Source: Winkia neuii (GTDB lineage: Bacteria; Actinomycetota; Actinomycetes; Actinomycetales; Actinomycetaceae). Taken from it: DNA of 64,000 nucleotides. Made by a program: the position numbers and the translations under genes. Where the stretch lies: the NCBI RefSeq assembly GCF_029011175.1, contig NZ_CP118946.1, forward strand, positions 1,736,001 to 1,800,000, written 5' to 3'. Positions 33,203 to 44,972 of this stretch are shown one piece after another. Below the pieces are notes generated by a model. That model was given only the letters and a program-made list of their open reading frames with translations. It was not told the DNA's origin and did no database searches. Positions within the stretch are counted from its first letter, which is position 1, and each line of letters opens with the position of its first letter.

Positions 33203-34335
33203 CCGATTTTCGCCCTCTGCCCACGGAAGTCCCCGATGAGGCACCGCCGCAAGGCAAGTGGGGCCCCGACATTTCAGGGCCCGGATTCGAGGCGCAAACG
33301 CTCTCTTTGCATGCCGATTCCGAGGGGCCCGTCATGGCTACCCTGGTCGCGCACCGCGCCGAGGCCGATCCCCAGGCCATCGCGGGTACTCCTAAAGAAC
33401 CGGGGTTCGTGGCGCTCTACATTCACGGGTGGAATGACTACTTTTTCCAGCGCGAGCAGGCCCGCCACGTGGCCGCTGCGGGGGGCGCTTTCTACGCGAT
33501 CGACCTGCGCAAGTACGGCAGGTCGTGGCGGCTGTACCAGTCCTTCGGGTATGTCGATTCGCTAGACACTTACGACGAGGATTTGGATGCGGCGCTGCGG
33601 CTGATTCGCTCGGAACACCCCCACCTGCCTTTACTCCTGATGGGCCACTCCACCGGCGGATTGTCGGCGGCGCTGTGGGCGAACCGGCACCGCGACCAGG
33701 TTTCTGCCCTGCTCCTAAATTCGCCTTGGATCACCTGGCAGTACGACAACACTTCGAAAACGGTGGTTACCCCACTGGTGCGCGCGTGGTCTTGGCGGGC
33801 CCCCCGCCAGGTGGTGCCCATGCCCGAGGGCGAAAACATCTACGCCCGCTCGCTGGCGGGTTGGGACAGCGAGGACGGGCCTCTTCCGGACTACTTGCGT
33901 CCGTGGAGGGAGGATCCTTCCGTGCGCGGCTGGAATCTGATCCCGCAGTGGAAGACGTCTAAATCTGCCCCCATCAGGCCGGGCTGGCTCCAGGCCATCC
34001 TAGCTGGGCACACGGAGATAGCTAAGGGATTGCAGCTTACTTGCCCGACCCTGGTGTGGGCATCTGTGGGATCTTTTGGCGGCAAATGGAACCTACTGGC
34101 CCGCCGCCGCGATGCCGTCTTGGATGCGGACAAGGTAGCTGCTACCGCGCACAAGCTTTCTACCAACGTAACCTTGCGCCGGTTTGAATCGCTGCACGAC
34201 GTAATCTTGTCTGACCCGGACGTGCGCCAGAGCGCGTGGGCTTCCTTCCACGCCTGGCTGCCTATGGCTCTGCCGCAGGCCGCCAACCCGCCCTCGATAT
34301 TAGGCGAGGCGGCCTGCACCCAGATTTGCCCCTAG
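33199..34335 (+). CDS. Alpha/beta hydrolase (monoacylglycerol lipase/lysophospholipase-like)
   Basis: The 378-residue cytosolic hydrolase has the nucleophile elbow GHSTGG near residue 154, oxyanion region YIHGWNDYFFQ near residue 74, and a C-terminal SLHDV histidine. This is the serine aminopeptidase S33/monoglyceride lipase pattern. The ATG overlaps the metX stop (ATGA), so it belongs to the methionine operon, though no direct metabolic link is evident. The stop shares CTAG with the converging 34332 gene. The substrate is unknown. Confidence 0.83.
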   Translation: MTDFRPLPTEVPDEAPPQGKWGPDISGPGFEAQTLSLHADSEGPVMATLVAHRAEADPQAIAGTPKEPGFVALYIHGWNDYFFQREQARHVAAAGGAFYAIDLRKYGRSWRLYQSFGYVDSLDTYDEDLDAALRLIRSEHPHLPLLLMGHSTGGLSAALWANRHRDQVSALLLNSPWITWQYDNTSKTVVTPLVRAWSWRAPRQVVPMPEGENIYARSLAGWDSEDGPLPDYLRPWREDPSVRGWNLIPQWKTSKSAPIRPGWLQAILAGHTEIAKGLQLTCPTLVWASVGSFGGKWNLLARRRDAVLDADKVAATAHKLSTNVTLRRFESLHDVILSDPDVRQSAWASFHAWLPMALPQAANPPSILGEAACTQICP

Positions 34336-35531
34336 CGGGCCTTGGATTCGCGGTCAATCTCCTCATTTATCTCGAGGATTGCTTCGGCCAAAGACGGGCC
34401 TTCCGCGTGGCCTAGGCGGAAGTGTACCCAGCCGTCGGCGCTGATACCCAGCAGTTCTTCAATTGCCTGATCAGCATCGGTGGTCTGCTGGCCGCCGTTG
34501 TAGCTGATCTGCCCACCTGCCAGCAAAGTAGCTTCCTTGAACGAATCGGCTCCCACCGCCACGATTGGGGTGTCAGAACCCAGCACGGAAGCAATAGCTG
34601 CCAGCCCTTCGGCGTCGTGTCCAAGCACCGCCGGGACCTCTTTTTGCACGGCCTCGTGTTCGCCGGTAGTAGCCGGCGGTTCCTCTTCTTGCTTCTTGTC
34701 GAAGCCCTGGGCCACCACCGTGTCACCCACCGCGTAGACCTGCGGGTAATGGATGCCACCAACAATGCGATCCTCCTGTTTCGGGGAACGCATCTGCTGT
34801 TCTTCCACCTTGGGGGCGGCCGGCTGCGCGGGTACATCCGATTCGTCCTGCTGCGGCTCGGGGGCCGTGGACCCGGGAGCGGATGGGCCTTCGATACGAC
34901 CATCGTCTGTTGAATACTGCGACAGTCGAGGGCGGCGCGAATGCCGGGCGCGCATCAGTGCCGGGTTCGGCGACCAGTAGCTAGGCCCAACCGGTTGCAC
35001 GTCTAGGAAGCGGCGCCCGTTCGCCATGGCGCGCATTGCGATCTCGTGTACCTCTAGGCCCGAGGAGAAGAGTACGTCCAGGGAGGGGCGCACAGAGGGG
35101 TCGATGTCCGCAGCAACAATGATCATGCGTGGGCCCGGCTTGGCATCCGGGGGCATGGATTCGCGGAACTCGGTCCAACCGGAACGGAAACGTTCGGCCC
35201 CACCGGGATACATGTGGGCAAGGTCCAGCCACCCCATCGAGGAGATGTCGCCCAACCTAGACAGTGCCGCAATAAGAGAAATGGCATCCAGACGGCCCAG
35301 CACTTCCACGGCCACTACCTGCCCGGACGCGTCCAGGGCGGTAAGGCGGTGCGGGCCGGAAACCTCGTCGGCCTCGTCATGATCCCAGGCAACGGGAAAC
35401 AGGGGACGGGATATCACTTCTAGGACTTGTGCCCGCACGGACTCCAGAACATCTGCACTAAATCCGCGTTCCACGGGACGACCGAACTGTGCTGGGACTA
35501 GCCGGCCCTGATCAAGTTCAAAAAGTGGCAT
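34332..35531 (-). CDS. Conserved actinobacterial hypothetical protein
   Basis: The start at 35531 is preceded by AGGAGG at ideal spacing; an ATG eight codons earlier would lie upstream of that site. The 399-residue product has a conserved-looking first half (MPLFELDQGRLVPAQFGRP, ALDASGQVVAVEVLGRLDA, WTEFRESMPPDAKPG, FLDVQPVG), similar to proteins I remember from many actinobacteria without a named function. An acidic, Pro/Gln/Glu-rich linker (about 205-300) and a C-terminal segment that may bind an effector complete it. There is no signal peptide or membrane helix. The central low-complexity part suggests two separate domains. Confidence 0.75.
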   Translation of the reverse strand: MPLFELDQGRLVPAQFGRPVERGFSADVLESVRAQVLEVISRPLFPVAWDHDEADEVSGPHRLTALDASGQVVAVEVLGRLDAISLIAALSRLGDISSMGWLDLAHMYPGGAERFRSGWTEFRESMPPDAKPGPRMIIVAADIDPSVRPSLDVLFSSGLEVHEIAMRAMANGRRFLDVQPVGPSYWSPNPALMRARHSRRPRLSQYSTDDGRIEGPSAPGSTAPEPQQDESDVPAQPAAPKVEEQQMRSPKQEDRIVGGIHYPQVYAVGDTVVAQGFDKKQEEEPPATTGEHEAVQKEVPAVLGHDAEGLAAIASVLGSDTPIVAVGADSFKEATLLAGGQISYNGGQQTTDADQAIEELLGISADGWVHFRLGHAEGPSLAEAILEINEEIDRESKAR

Positions 35532-35584
35532 TATCGTTCCTCCTGCTGCTGGCACACGTGTCTTCTATTCTTCCACGGATCAGC

Positions 35585-38422
35585 TCAGTTTAGTGCAGTT
35601 GTTTCGGGGTGTGCGCTTCCGTTTGCAAGCAGCGTAGCCAGGTGTATACCTTTGCGTCCCGCCAGTTGCAGCGCCTGCGTGCGGCAAGAGAATCCGTCGG
35701 CTAACAACACCGCATCGGGGTTCGCCCTCAGCGAGGGCAGCAGGTCGTTTTCTGCCACCTTTACCGACACGTCGTAGTGACCCTTTTCCATGCCGAAGTT
35801 TCCTGCCAGCCCGCAGCAGCCAGAAACCTCTATCACCTGGGCTCCAGCGCGGCGCAGCAGCTGCCGATCCCGCTGCCACCCCATCACCGAATAGTGGTGG
35901 CAGTGTGGCTGAGCAACCACCTTTAGGCCGTGCAAGTCAGGTAGCTTCCAGTTAGTTGGGCCTATGGGCGCGGGAGTGCTAAGCAGTTCTGCCAATGTGT
36001 AAACGTTCTTCGCCACCAGGTGCGCCCGCCTGTCCTGGTGCAGTAGTTCTGGAAGATCGTCGCGGAGGACGGCACTGCAGGACGGTTCCACCCCTACGAT
36101 CGGGATCCCCGCTGCGGCCAGTGGGGCCAGGTTTTCTAGCAGCTGGCGGAGGCGCTTCTTTGCAGCGGGAAGCTGCCCCGTGGAAATCCAAGTCAGCCCG
36201 CAGCAGCTAGGGGGCGCGAGCAGCACCTTGTATCCGGCCTCGTGCAGAACCTTCACAGTGGCCTTTGCGCCCACCGAATCGAGTGTTTCACTGAAGGAGT
36301 CTGCCCAGAGTGCGACGTACCTATCCTGCGGGCGCGCTCCCGCGAGCGCCTGCTCTATTCCTACCCGCTTTGCCCATTTGCTGAATCGTTCAGTGACTAG
36401 GCGGGGTGCTTGCCGGCGCGTATCTAGGCCGGCAACTTTGAAGGCGATTTTACGTAGCGGGGTGGCCATCGCGGCGTTTATGACTTTAGCGAGGCCGGGC
36501 AGGCGCGTTGCCAGCCCCACCCACCTTGGGAGGGCGCCCAGCAGGTAGTGGCTGGGTGGGCGAAGTCGCCCTCGGTAAATGCGGTAGTAGGCCTCGCTGC
36601 GATATTTTGCCATGTCCACCCCGGCTGGGCAGTCGGCGCTGCAGGCTTTGCAGGCCAGACACAGGTCGAGCACTTCCAGTACTTCTGGGGAAGCGAAGGA
36701 TTCAATCAGGTTTCCGTTTGCCGCTTCTTCTAGGATGCGAGCCCGCCCGCGAGTGGAGTCCTTTTCGTTGCCGGTAGCAGCATAGGACGGGCACATGAAT
36801 ACGCCTTTGCTTTGGGCTCGACATTTGCCAATGCCGGTGCAGCGGTGCACTGCGGTGGTGAAGTCGCCGTGGTCGGCGCCGAAAGCATATCCGCCGCGAG
36901 CAGGAATGGCTTTTGCTGCTGGGCGGCGTAGGTGTGCATCTATCGGTTCGGGATCTACCAGCACGCCGGGATTTAGTAACCCATCCGGGTCAAAGATGCC
37001 TTTTACCTGGCTAAATAGTGCTAGCGCCGAGGGCGAATACATGCGGGCGAGCAGTTCTGAGCGGGCCCTCCCGTCCCCGTGCTCGCCCGAGATGGAACCG
37101 CCGTGTCGGGCAACGATGTCCGCTGCTTCTTCTAAGAAGGCGCGGGTACGGGCGACGCCTTGCGGCTCGGTCAGGGGAAAGTCTAGGCGCACGTGCACGC
37201 AGCCGTCCCCGAAGTGCCCGTAGAGGAGGCCGTTGATGCCGCGCCTGTTCATACAGGTGGTGAAGTCTTCTAAGTAGTCGGCTAATTTTTGCGGAGGGAC
37301 GGCAGCATCTTCAAAACCTGCCCACGCCTGCTCGCCGCCAGTTACGTTGCCATGCTCGTCTCGGACAATTGGGGTGCGCCCGCCCAGGCCGGCCCCGTCG
37401 GCCCTGATGCGCCAGAGGGCGGCTGCGTCCTCGCCGGGAGGATAGATGGCTACCTGATCCGTGTGCGCGGCGCCGGCTATTTTTTTCGCCAGTGCTAAAG
37501 ATTGCGGCTCATCTGCTGCCGACACTTCGCACATTAGCCAGCCGCCGCCCTTGGGCAGTGCGGGAACCTGGCCGCGGTTTTGTTTGACTACCTCTACCAG
37601 GTTGCGGTCGAGCCCCTCGACAGAAAGAGGCCGAAACGCCAACACGGTGGGAACGTCCCTGGCCGCTTCGATCATGTCCGCATAGCCCAACGCCATGAGC
37701 ACCGGAGAAGCAGGTATGGGCACAAGTTTTACTTCTATTTCGAGTACAGTCACCAGAGTGCCCTCGCTACCCGCCAAAAACCCGGCCAGATTCCGCCCCG
37801 ATTCTGGTAGGGCCATATCCAATTGGTAACCCGAGACTTGCCTAGAGAATTTACCGAATTCCTTGCGGATGGTGGCCAGGTTCTGGTCAATCAGCGCTTG
37901 CAAGTCTTCTCGCGGGGCGAGCGAGTCGTTTCGGGCAGTAAAGATATTGCCAACCCCGTCCACGCACTCTAGCGACACAATGTTTACCGCCGTCCTGCCC
38001 CACGCTGTTGCATGCGGCCCGCAGGCGTTATTTCCTACCATTCCGCCGATAGTGCACCGGTTCTGGCTAGAGGGATCAGGCCCAAAACGCAATCCGTATT
38101 GGGCGGCACGCGCCTGCAACGTTGCTTCTACACATCCTGGTTGCACGCGGGCGGTGCACCGTTGCGGATCAATATCCAGCACCTGGTTCATGTGCTTGTT
38201 AAAGTCGATTACCACTCCGGGCCCTATGGCGTTGCCGGCACAGGAAGTGCCCGCTCCCCTGCTGGTCAATGGCAGTTTTGCTTTCAGGGCGGCTTTTATT
38301 CCAGCGATGGCTTCTTGCTTGTTGCGGGGAAAATAGACGGCTGCGGGAATAACCCGGTAGATGCCGGCATCGGTCGAGTACATGCCGCGCGTAAGCCGAC
38401 TAGTGTCCAATTGCGAGCGCAT
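35585..38422 (-). CDS. Fused FAD-linked oxidase / iron-sulfur oxidoreductase (D-2-hydroxyacid or D-lactate dehydrogenase type)
   Basis: The 945-residue protein is a GlcD-GlcF-like fusion. FAD_binding_4 lies at about 30-200 (TSRGAGTSCAGNAIGPGVVID, GGMVGNNACGPH) and the FAD-oxidase C domain at about 230-510. Two 4Fe-4S motifs are CTGIGKCRAQSKGVFMCPSY near 545 and CLACKACSADCPAG near 600. Two CCG domains (PSCCGLTW, SGCCGLAGNFG) lie at the C-terminus. Such enzymes oxidise D-lactate or related 2-hydroxyacids and pass electrons to quinone; menaquinone would be the acceptor here. No ribosome-binding site is obvious before the ATG. The exact substrate is not determined. Confidence 0.88.
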   Translation of the reverse strand: MRSQLDTSRLTRGMYSTDAGIYRVIPAAVYFPRNKQEAIAGIKAALKAKLPLTSRGAGTSCAGNAIGPGVVIDFNKHMNQVLDIDPQRCTARVQPGCVEATLQARAAQYGLRFGPDPSSQNRCTIGGMVGNNACGPHATAWGRTAVNIVSLECVDGVGNIFTARNDSLAPREDLQALIDQNLATIRKEFGKFSRQVSGYQLDMALPESGRNLAGFLAGSEGTLVTVLEIEVKLVPIPASPVLMALGYADMIEAARDVPTVLAFRPLSVEGLDRNLVEVVKQNRGQVPALPKGGGWLMCEVSAADEPQSLALAKKIAGAAHTDQVAIYPPGEDAAALWRIRADGAGLGGRTPIVRDEHGNVTGGEQAWAGFEDAAVPPQKLADYLEDFTTCMNRRGINGLLYGHFGDGCVHVRLDFPLTEPQGVARTRAFLEEAADIVARHGGSISGEHGDGRARSELLARMYSPSALALFSQVKGIFDPDGLLNPGVLVDPEPIDAHLRRPAAKAIPARGGYAFGADHGDFTTAVHRCTGIGKCRAQSKGVFMCPSYAATGNEKDSTRGRARILEEAANGNLIESFASPEVLEVLDLCLACKACSADCPAGVDMAKYRSEAYYRIYRGRLRPPSHYLLGALPRWVGLATRLPGLAKVINAAMATPLRKIAFKVAGLDTRRQAPRLVTERFSKWAKRVGIEQALAGARPQDRYVALWADSFSETLDSVGAKATVKVLHEAGYKVLLAPPSCCGLTWISTGQLPAAKKRLRQLLENLAPLAAAGIPIVGVEPSCSAVLRDDLPELLHQDRRAHLVAKNVYTLAELLSTPAPIGPTNWKLPDLHGLKVVAQPHCHHYSVMGWQRDRQLLRRAGAQVIEVSGCCGLAGNFGMEKGHYDVSVKVAENDLLPSLRANPDAVLLADGFSCRTQALQLAGRKGIHLATLLANGSAHPETTALN

Positions 38423-38558
38423 TTGGACTGGCAGATGCTATGCCATTGCCTGCGCCGTCCCCGATGATCCCATGTTTCAATGCTCTCACTGTTTGTGGCC
38501 CCAATGTTGCACTACCAACCAGTTTTGTTCCACCTGCATCACCCGTATTCTTCGAGAA

Positions 38559-38594
38559 TGTAGTCGAGGGCGGCTTAAGCCGCCCTCGACTACA
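38559..38594 (-). terminator. Perfect 36-base palindrome after the FG-GAP gene
   Basis: Bases 38559-38594 are a perfect inverted repeat centred on GGCTTAAGCC. It lies 16 bases past the stop of the FG-GAP protein gene on minus. There is no long T-run, but the stem of 16-18 pairs is strong. Confidence 0.75.
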
Positions 38595-38609
38595 CCCACA
38601 CAGGCCAAA

Positions 38610-41600
38610 TCAGTGCTCTCGCCTTAGCATGTATATTCCCGTCCCTACAGCAAGCAGCGTTAGCGCCATCGCACCAGCCAGTAACGCGACACTGCCCGAA
38701 TGAGCTAGCTGCCCCTGTTTTACTATGACAGTACTCCCCACGCCTGGCCTTCTCTCCTGCGCATGAGTGTTCACAGCACCTAGCTTGTTGCCGCCGGTTT
38801 GCTTGGGAGCAGCATCATTCTTACTTTCGTCTGCCTGCTCTGCACCGGCGGGAAGATGGCCCTTACCTTCCTGATCGGTTTCTGCAGGTTTTTCGGCATC
38901 TGCCGGCTCCGAGCTTTCCGAAGAGTCAGAGGACTCCTCTTCCTCCCACGGGTTTATGCGCATTGCCAGCACATGCGCTGAATTGGCAAACCCTTCGCGG
39001 CCTTCGCCCTCTTCCGAAATGACCCCGTCCGCACCAATGGCAAGGGTTGGCCCCTCTAGCACGTTGCCTACAAAGGCGAGGGCGCGCCCGAAGCGTGCCT
39101 GCTCGCCGGGGGAGCGAATCACGCTCACCGATTCCGGCAGAGTGGTCGGAGTCTCTTTAAACACCGAAGTGTCAAAGAGGAAAACGCGTCCATCCTTTTC
39201 CATGGTGGGGGCACCGACCGCAATGAGCGCCTTCTTCTTCCCCGGGAGGGCATCTACTGCCCAGCCGAAACCGCTGTTTTTTGCCGGACCGCGCACCACT
39301 CGTACGCCCTCATTTCGAGCACCATCTGCAACGGAAACGCTCACCTTCGTGCGTTGTCCCTTGTGCCCGTAAACAAGTAGCAGCCCGCCCTCGCTTTGGT
39401 GCATAATCTGGCCGCCATCGTAGCCAATGACAAAATCGTTGTAACCATCGGAGTTCACATCGCCAACGGGCGCCACCGAGGCTCCCGCGCCTAGCCGGTG
39501 CGACGCATCAGGAGACATGGTCAGCTCAAAGGAATTACCGGGGGCAACTTGCACCTCCTTCTCGGTAGACCCGTAGACCAACCAAGCTTTGCCCGGATAT
39601 ATGCCACCGCCTTGCTCAGCTTGGAAGTCCGTCAACACCCAGTCGACCACACCGTCACCGTTTACGTCGCCGACGGGAACGGACTGGCTAAGGAAATGCC
39701 CTTCGGGAGCAAAGACGGTTCTCACTACCGCGCCCTCGGGCGGGGTCATCTTTTTCATATCCACATTGGCCGCATGCTTCTTGCCCGCAAAAATGTAGAG
39801 GGCGCCCTTGTGCCCCTTCTCGCCCCTGGCTAGATTGGCGTCGCCTAGCGTTACGGCAATGTCGGCCAATCCGTCCTCGTTCACATCGCCGGCCCTGGAT
39901 ATTTGCACCGGAGAGGAACCATATTCGGGCAGATCAATCCACCACCCCTGATCCGGATGCAGGTTGTTCAGGTCCACTTTGGCAAGGTGAGGCCCGCCGT
40001 AGATGACCCAGGCTCGTGCCATCGTGTGCGAGTTGACCGCCAGGTCGGCGATACCATCACCATTCGTGTCGCCAAGGCAGGCTACCGACAATCCAACAGA
40101 AGAATCCGTGCCGGGGTCGGTTGTCTCTTTCGGACCGTTAAGCGCGATCGTGTCTGCTGCCGGCACGTCTTTGCCCTTGGTGCCACCGGGAATGATTTGC
40201 ACTCCGCCAGTTACATTGGGAAGCCATCCATGGGTCGAGGTCGAGTCCAGATAGAAGGGGTCAAATTTCCATTCCGAACGGGTAGGCATGCCAGCGATAA
40301 TGTCTGCCTTGCCGTCACCGGTCACGTCGCATTGGCCCTTGACCAGCGACGAGCCAAGACCGGAAGAGAACTCTCCCTTCCAGATTTTCTTCTCTGGCGT
40401 ATCTAGCGATTGCACGGCCGATTCGCGCTTTTCGGGCTCCGGCGCCGGATATGGCGGGTCTATCTTTTGTTTCTTCGGTTCGCCCTGATGAGTCAGATCG
40501 ATGGTCCACACGTCCACTTTGCCAGTGGAGTTCACTGTGAAGATACCGTTTAGAGTGTCTTCTCCGCGGCGGGGCATCACGCCCACTTCCACTCCTGCAT
40601 CATCTTTTTCGTCACCACCGGCCAGCCACAGCTTGTATTTTTCGCCAATGCCGTCGATACCGAGCCCGTTGTTGTAGTTCTTGTTTAGGGCTTGCGCAGA
40701 TATAACGAGGGCGCCCGTGTGTTCTTCGTCCACCGGTTTGCCTACCACCAGCGCACCGGGTTTGTCGCCGCCGTCCACCCAGGCGAGGGATGCCCCAAGG
40801 TGAGCGCGCAATGGTGCCCGCAGCAGGTACCCTACTGATTTCCCATCTGCCGTGACCGGGCTGTCATCAGTCGAGGTGACGTCTACCTTGACATCGTTAT
40901 TTAGGTCAGTAATTAGTGCTACCGCCCCGGTTTCATTGTTGGCCAGGGGTGCGCCAATTGCCAAGTCGTCGTCTTCGTCCCCATTTAGGTCACCGGTAGA
41001 GGTGATGGCGGCCCCGAAACGAGCGTCTGCGTCCCCAGTTGCGGTCATGGTGATCGCGCCTGAGCGCGGTTCTACAATTTGTACTTTTCCCACCTCAGAC
41101 ATTCCGAGCGCGAACGTGCCGTCACTTAGTGCAACTACCACTTCAATATTTGCGCCCAGATCGAGGGGCTTTCCTTGGCGCTCGCCGGTGGCATCGTAGA
41201 AGTAGAGCTTGTGTCCGGATGCTACTGCCAACCTATTTCCACTGCTGGCCATGGCGCGGATGCCCGCGACCTCGACTTCTGCGGCCTTCTTCAGTCCGGC
41301 ACTGTAGATGAAGATTTTATTTTTCGCTGCCACGGCAAGACGAGTCGAATCTGGTAGGCAGGCTGCTGCAAGGCCGTACCCTTCCGCCTCTTCTGAGACA
41401 GTCTTCACCGCATTCTGTTCTTCGATACTACGAGTTACTTCGTCATTGTCAGACCCGTACGGAATATATGGAACCGCGTAGGTTTTACGCTTTTGCGGGT
41501 TGGTGAAAATCATGTCTGCCAGGTCGTCACCGGTAATATCGCACCCTACCGCGGGCACGTGACCAGCGTCGGGGTAGGTAACCCTATCGGTGCGGCGAGC

Positions 41601-41762
41601 CACGTCGTTGAAGCGGGTGCCGTCTACGGCTGACCACTTAGGCAGGTTTGAGTCTGCTCCGGTTGCAGGTTTCTCTGCAGCATTTGCCGCAGGGATAATG
41701 GTTGCGCAAAGGAGTGCGGCAGCGATGCCTGCGCTTCCCCTGCGGAATCTTGCAAATTCCAC
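38610..41762 (-). CDS. FG-GAP repeat surface protein with LAxSG sorting signal
   Basis: The 1050-residue exported protein has a signal peptide at residues 1-28 (cleavage near ANAAEK). The body carries at least seven integrin-like calcium motifs such as DITGDDLAD, DLNGDEDDD, DVTGDGKAD, DTNGDGIAD, DVNEDGLAD, DVNGDGVVD and DVNSDGYND, consistent with one or two beta-propellers. A Glu/Ser/Lys-rich stalk follows (about 950-1010). The C-terminus has LAHSG (residues 1019-1023), a membrane helix and RREH, the layout of class E sortase substrates. It is probably displayed on the cell wall. A DtxR-like iron box lies 35 bases before the start. The ligand is unknown; adhesion or iron-source binding are guesses. 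Confidence 0.87.
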   Translation of the reverse strand: MEFARFRRGSAGIAAALLCATIIPAANAAEKPATGADSNLPKWSAVDGTRFNDVARRTDRVTYPDAGHVPAVGCDITGDDLADMIFTNPQKRKTYAVPYIPYGSDNDEVTRSIEEQNAVKTVSEEAEGYGLAAACLPDSTRLAVAAKNKIFIYSAGLKKAAEVEVAGIRAMASSGNRLAVASGHKLYFYDATGERQGKPLDLGANIEVVVALSDGTFALGMSEVGKVQIVEPRSGAITMTATGDADARFGAAITSTGDLNGDEDDDLAIGAPLANNETGAVALITDLNNDVKVDVTSTDDSPVTADGKSVGYLLRAPLRAHLGASLAWVDGGDKPGALVVGKPVDEEHTGALVISAQALNKNYNNGLGIDGIGEKYKLWLAGGDEKDDAGVEVGVMPRRGEDTLNGIFTVNSTGKVDVWTIDLTHQGEPKKQKIDPPYPAPEPEKRESAVQSLDTPEKKIWKGEFSSGLGSSLVKGQCDVTGDGKADIIAGMPTRSEWKFDPFYLDSTSTHGWLPNVTGGVQIIPGGTKGKDVPAADTIALNGPKETTDPGTDSSVGLSVACLGDTNGDGIADLAVNSHTMARAWVIYGGPHLAKVDLNNLHPDQGWWIDLPEYGSSPVQISRAGDVNEDGLADIAVTLGDANLARGEKGHKGALYIFAGKKHAANVDMKKMTPPEGAVVRTVFAPEGHFLSQSVPVGDVNGDGVVDWVLTDFQAEQGGGIYPGKAWLVYGSTEKEVQVAPGNSFELTMSPDASHRLGAGASVAPVGDVNSDGYNDFVIGYDGGQIMHQSEGGLLLVYGHKGQRTKVSVSVADGARNEGVRVVRGPAKNSGFGWAVDALPGKKKALIAVGAPTMEKDGRVFLFDTSVFKETPTTLPESVSVIRSPGEQARFGRALAFVGNVLEGPTLAIGADGVISEEGEGREGFANSAHVLAMRINPWEEEESSDSSESSEPADAEKPAETDQEGKGHLPAGAEQADESKNDAAPKQTGGNKLGAVNTHAQERRPGVGSTVIVKQGQLAHSGSVALLAGAMALTLLAVGTGIYMLRREH

Positions 41763-41796
41763 GCAAGGTCCTTTCCAAGAAACAAATAAGACCTAC

Positions 41797-41815
41797 TTAG
41801 GGTAGCCTAAGCTAC
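41797..41815 (-). promoter_or_regulatory. DtxR/IdeR-type iron box upstream of the FG-GAP gene
   Basis: TTAGGGTAGCCTAAGCTAC matches the TTAGGTTAGSCTAACCTAA consensus at 16 of 19 positions, including both TTAGG and GCCTAA cores. It lies 35-53 bases before the ATG. This predicts repression by iron-loaded DtxR/IdeR; the regulator itself is outside the window. Confidence 0.65.
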
Positions 41816-41919
41816 TACTTATTTGCATTTGGGGCACCTGCCGCAATGTTTGGTGTTGTGCCGCTAGGCTTGGCGCTTCTTCACGAAACCAAGTCGAACA
41901 CGCGAAACATGGCATTGTC

Positions 41920-41959
41920 GACCAAGGTTTACGAAACTAGACCAAGGCTCGCGAAAGCT
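41920..41959. repeat. Imperfect 20-base tandem repeat
   Basis: GACCAAGGTTTACGAAACTA is followed directly by GACCAAGGCTCGCGAAAGCT (14 of 20 identical); related ACGAAAC and GCGAAAC units occur at 41883 and 41902. The array lies between the ppdK terminator and the FG-GAP promoter. The role is unknown. Confidence 0.45.
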
Positions 41960-41966
41960 GCCGAAA

Positions 41967-42006
41967 GCAAAAAGGAGGGCGGCCCCGGCAAGGACCGCCC
42001 TCCTTT
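41967..42006 (-). terminator. Intrinsic terminator of ppdK
   Basis: On the minus strand AAAGGAGGGCGG (from 42006 down to 41995) pairs with CCGCCCTCCTTT and is followed by TTTTGC. It lies 12 bases past the ppdK stop. Confidence 0.88.
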
Positions 42007-42017
42007 AGCGCTTTTAT

Positions 42018-44723
<2,706 letters not shown>

Positions 44724-44960
44724 CGTTAATTGGCCTCCATTGGTTCAATTTTGATGAAAAATGCAATTCGCTTCTTCCGGGTAGATTCTAGCAACTTTGG
44801 GACGTAAGACACTATTTTTGAAAACAAACAGTCTCACCTGCATAAACATCCCATCCCAAACACATCCACTCTGTGATGTTCGTCCCACTCGATTCCTTAC
44901 CGAACGGTAGTATGGCATGCTACGCAGTCGCGAATTTAGGTCACGTTTACATAACAGCCC

Positions 44961-44966
44961 TATACT
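44961..44966 (+). promoter_or_regulatory. -10 box of a likely leaderless promoter for the DUF3152 gene
   Basis: TATACT is followed by six bases and the ATG at 44973; no ribosome-binding site is present. Confidence 0.6.
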
Positions 44967-44972
44967 GAGGGC

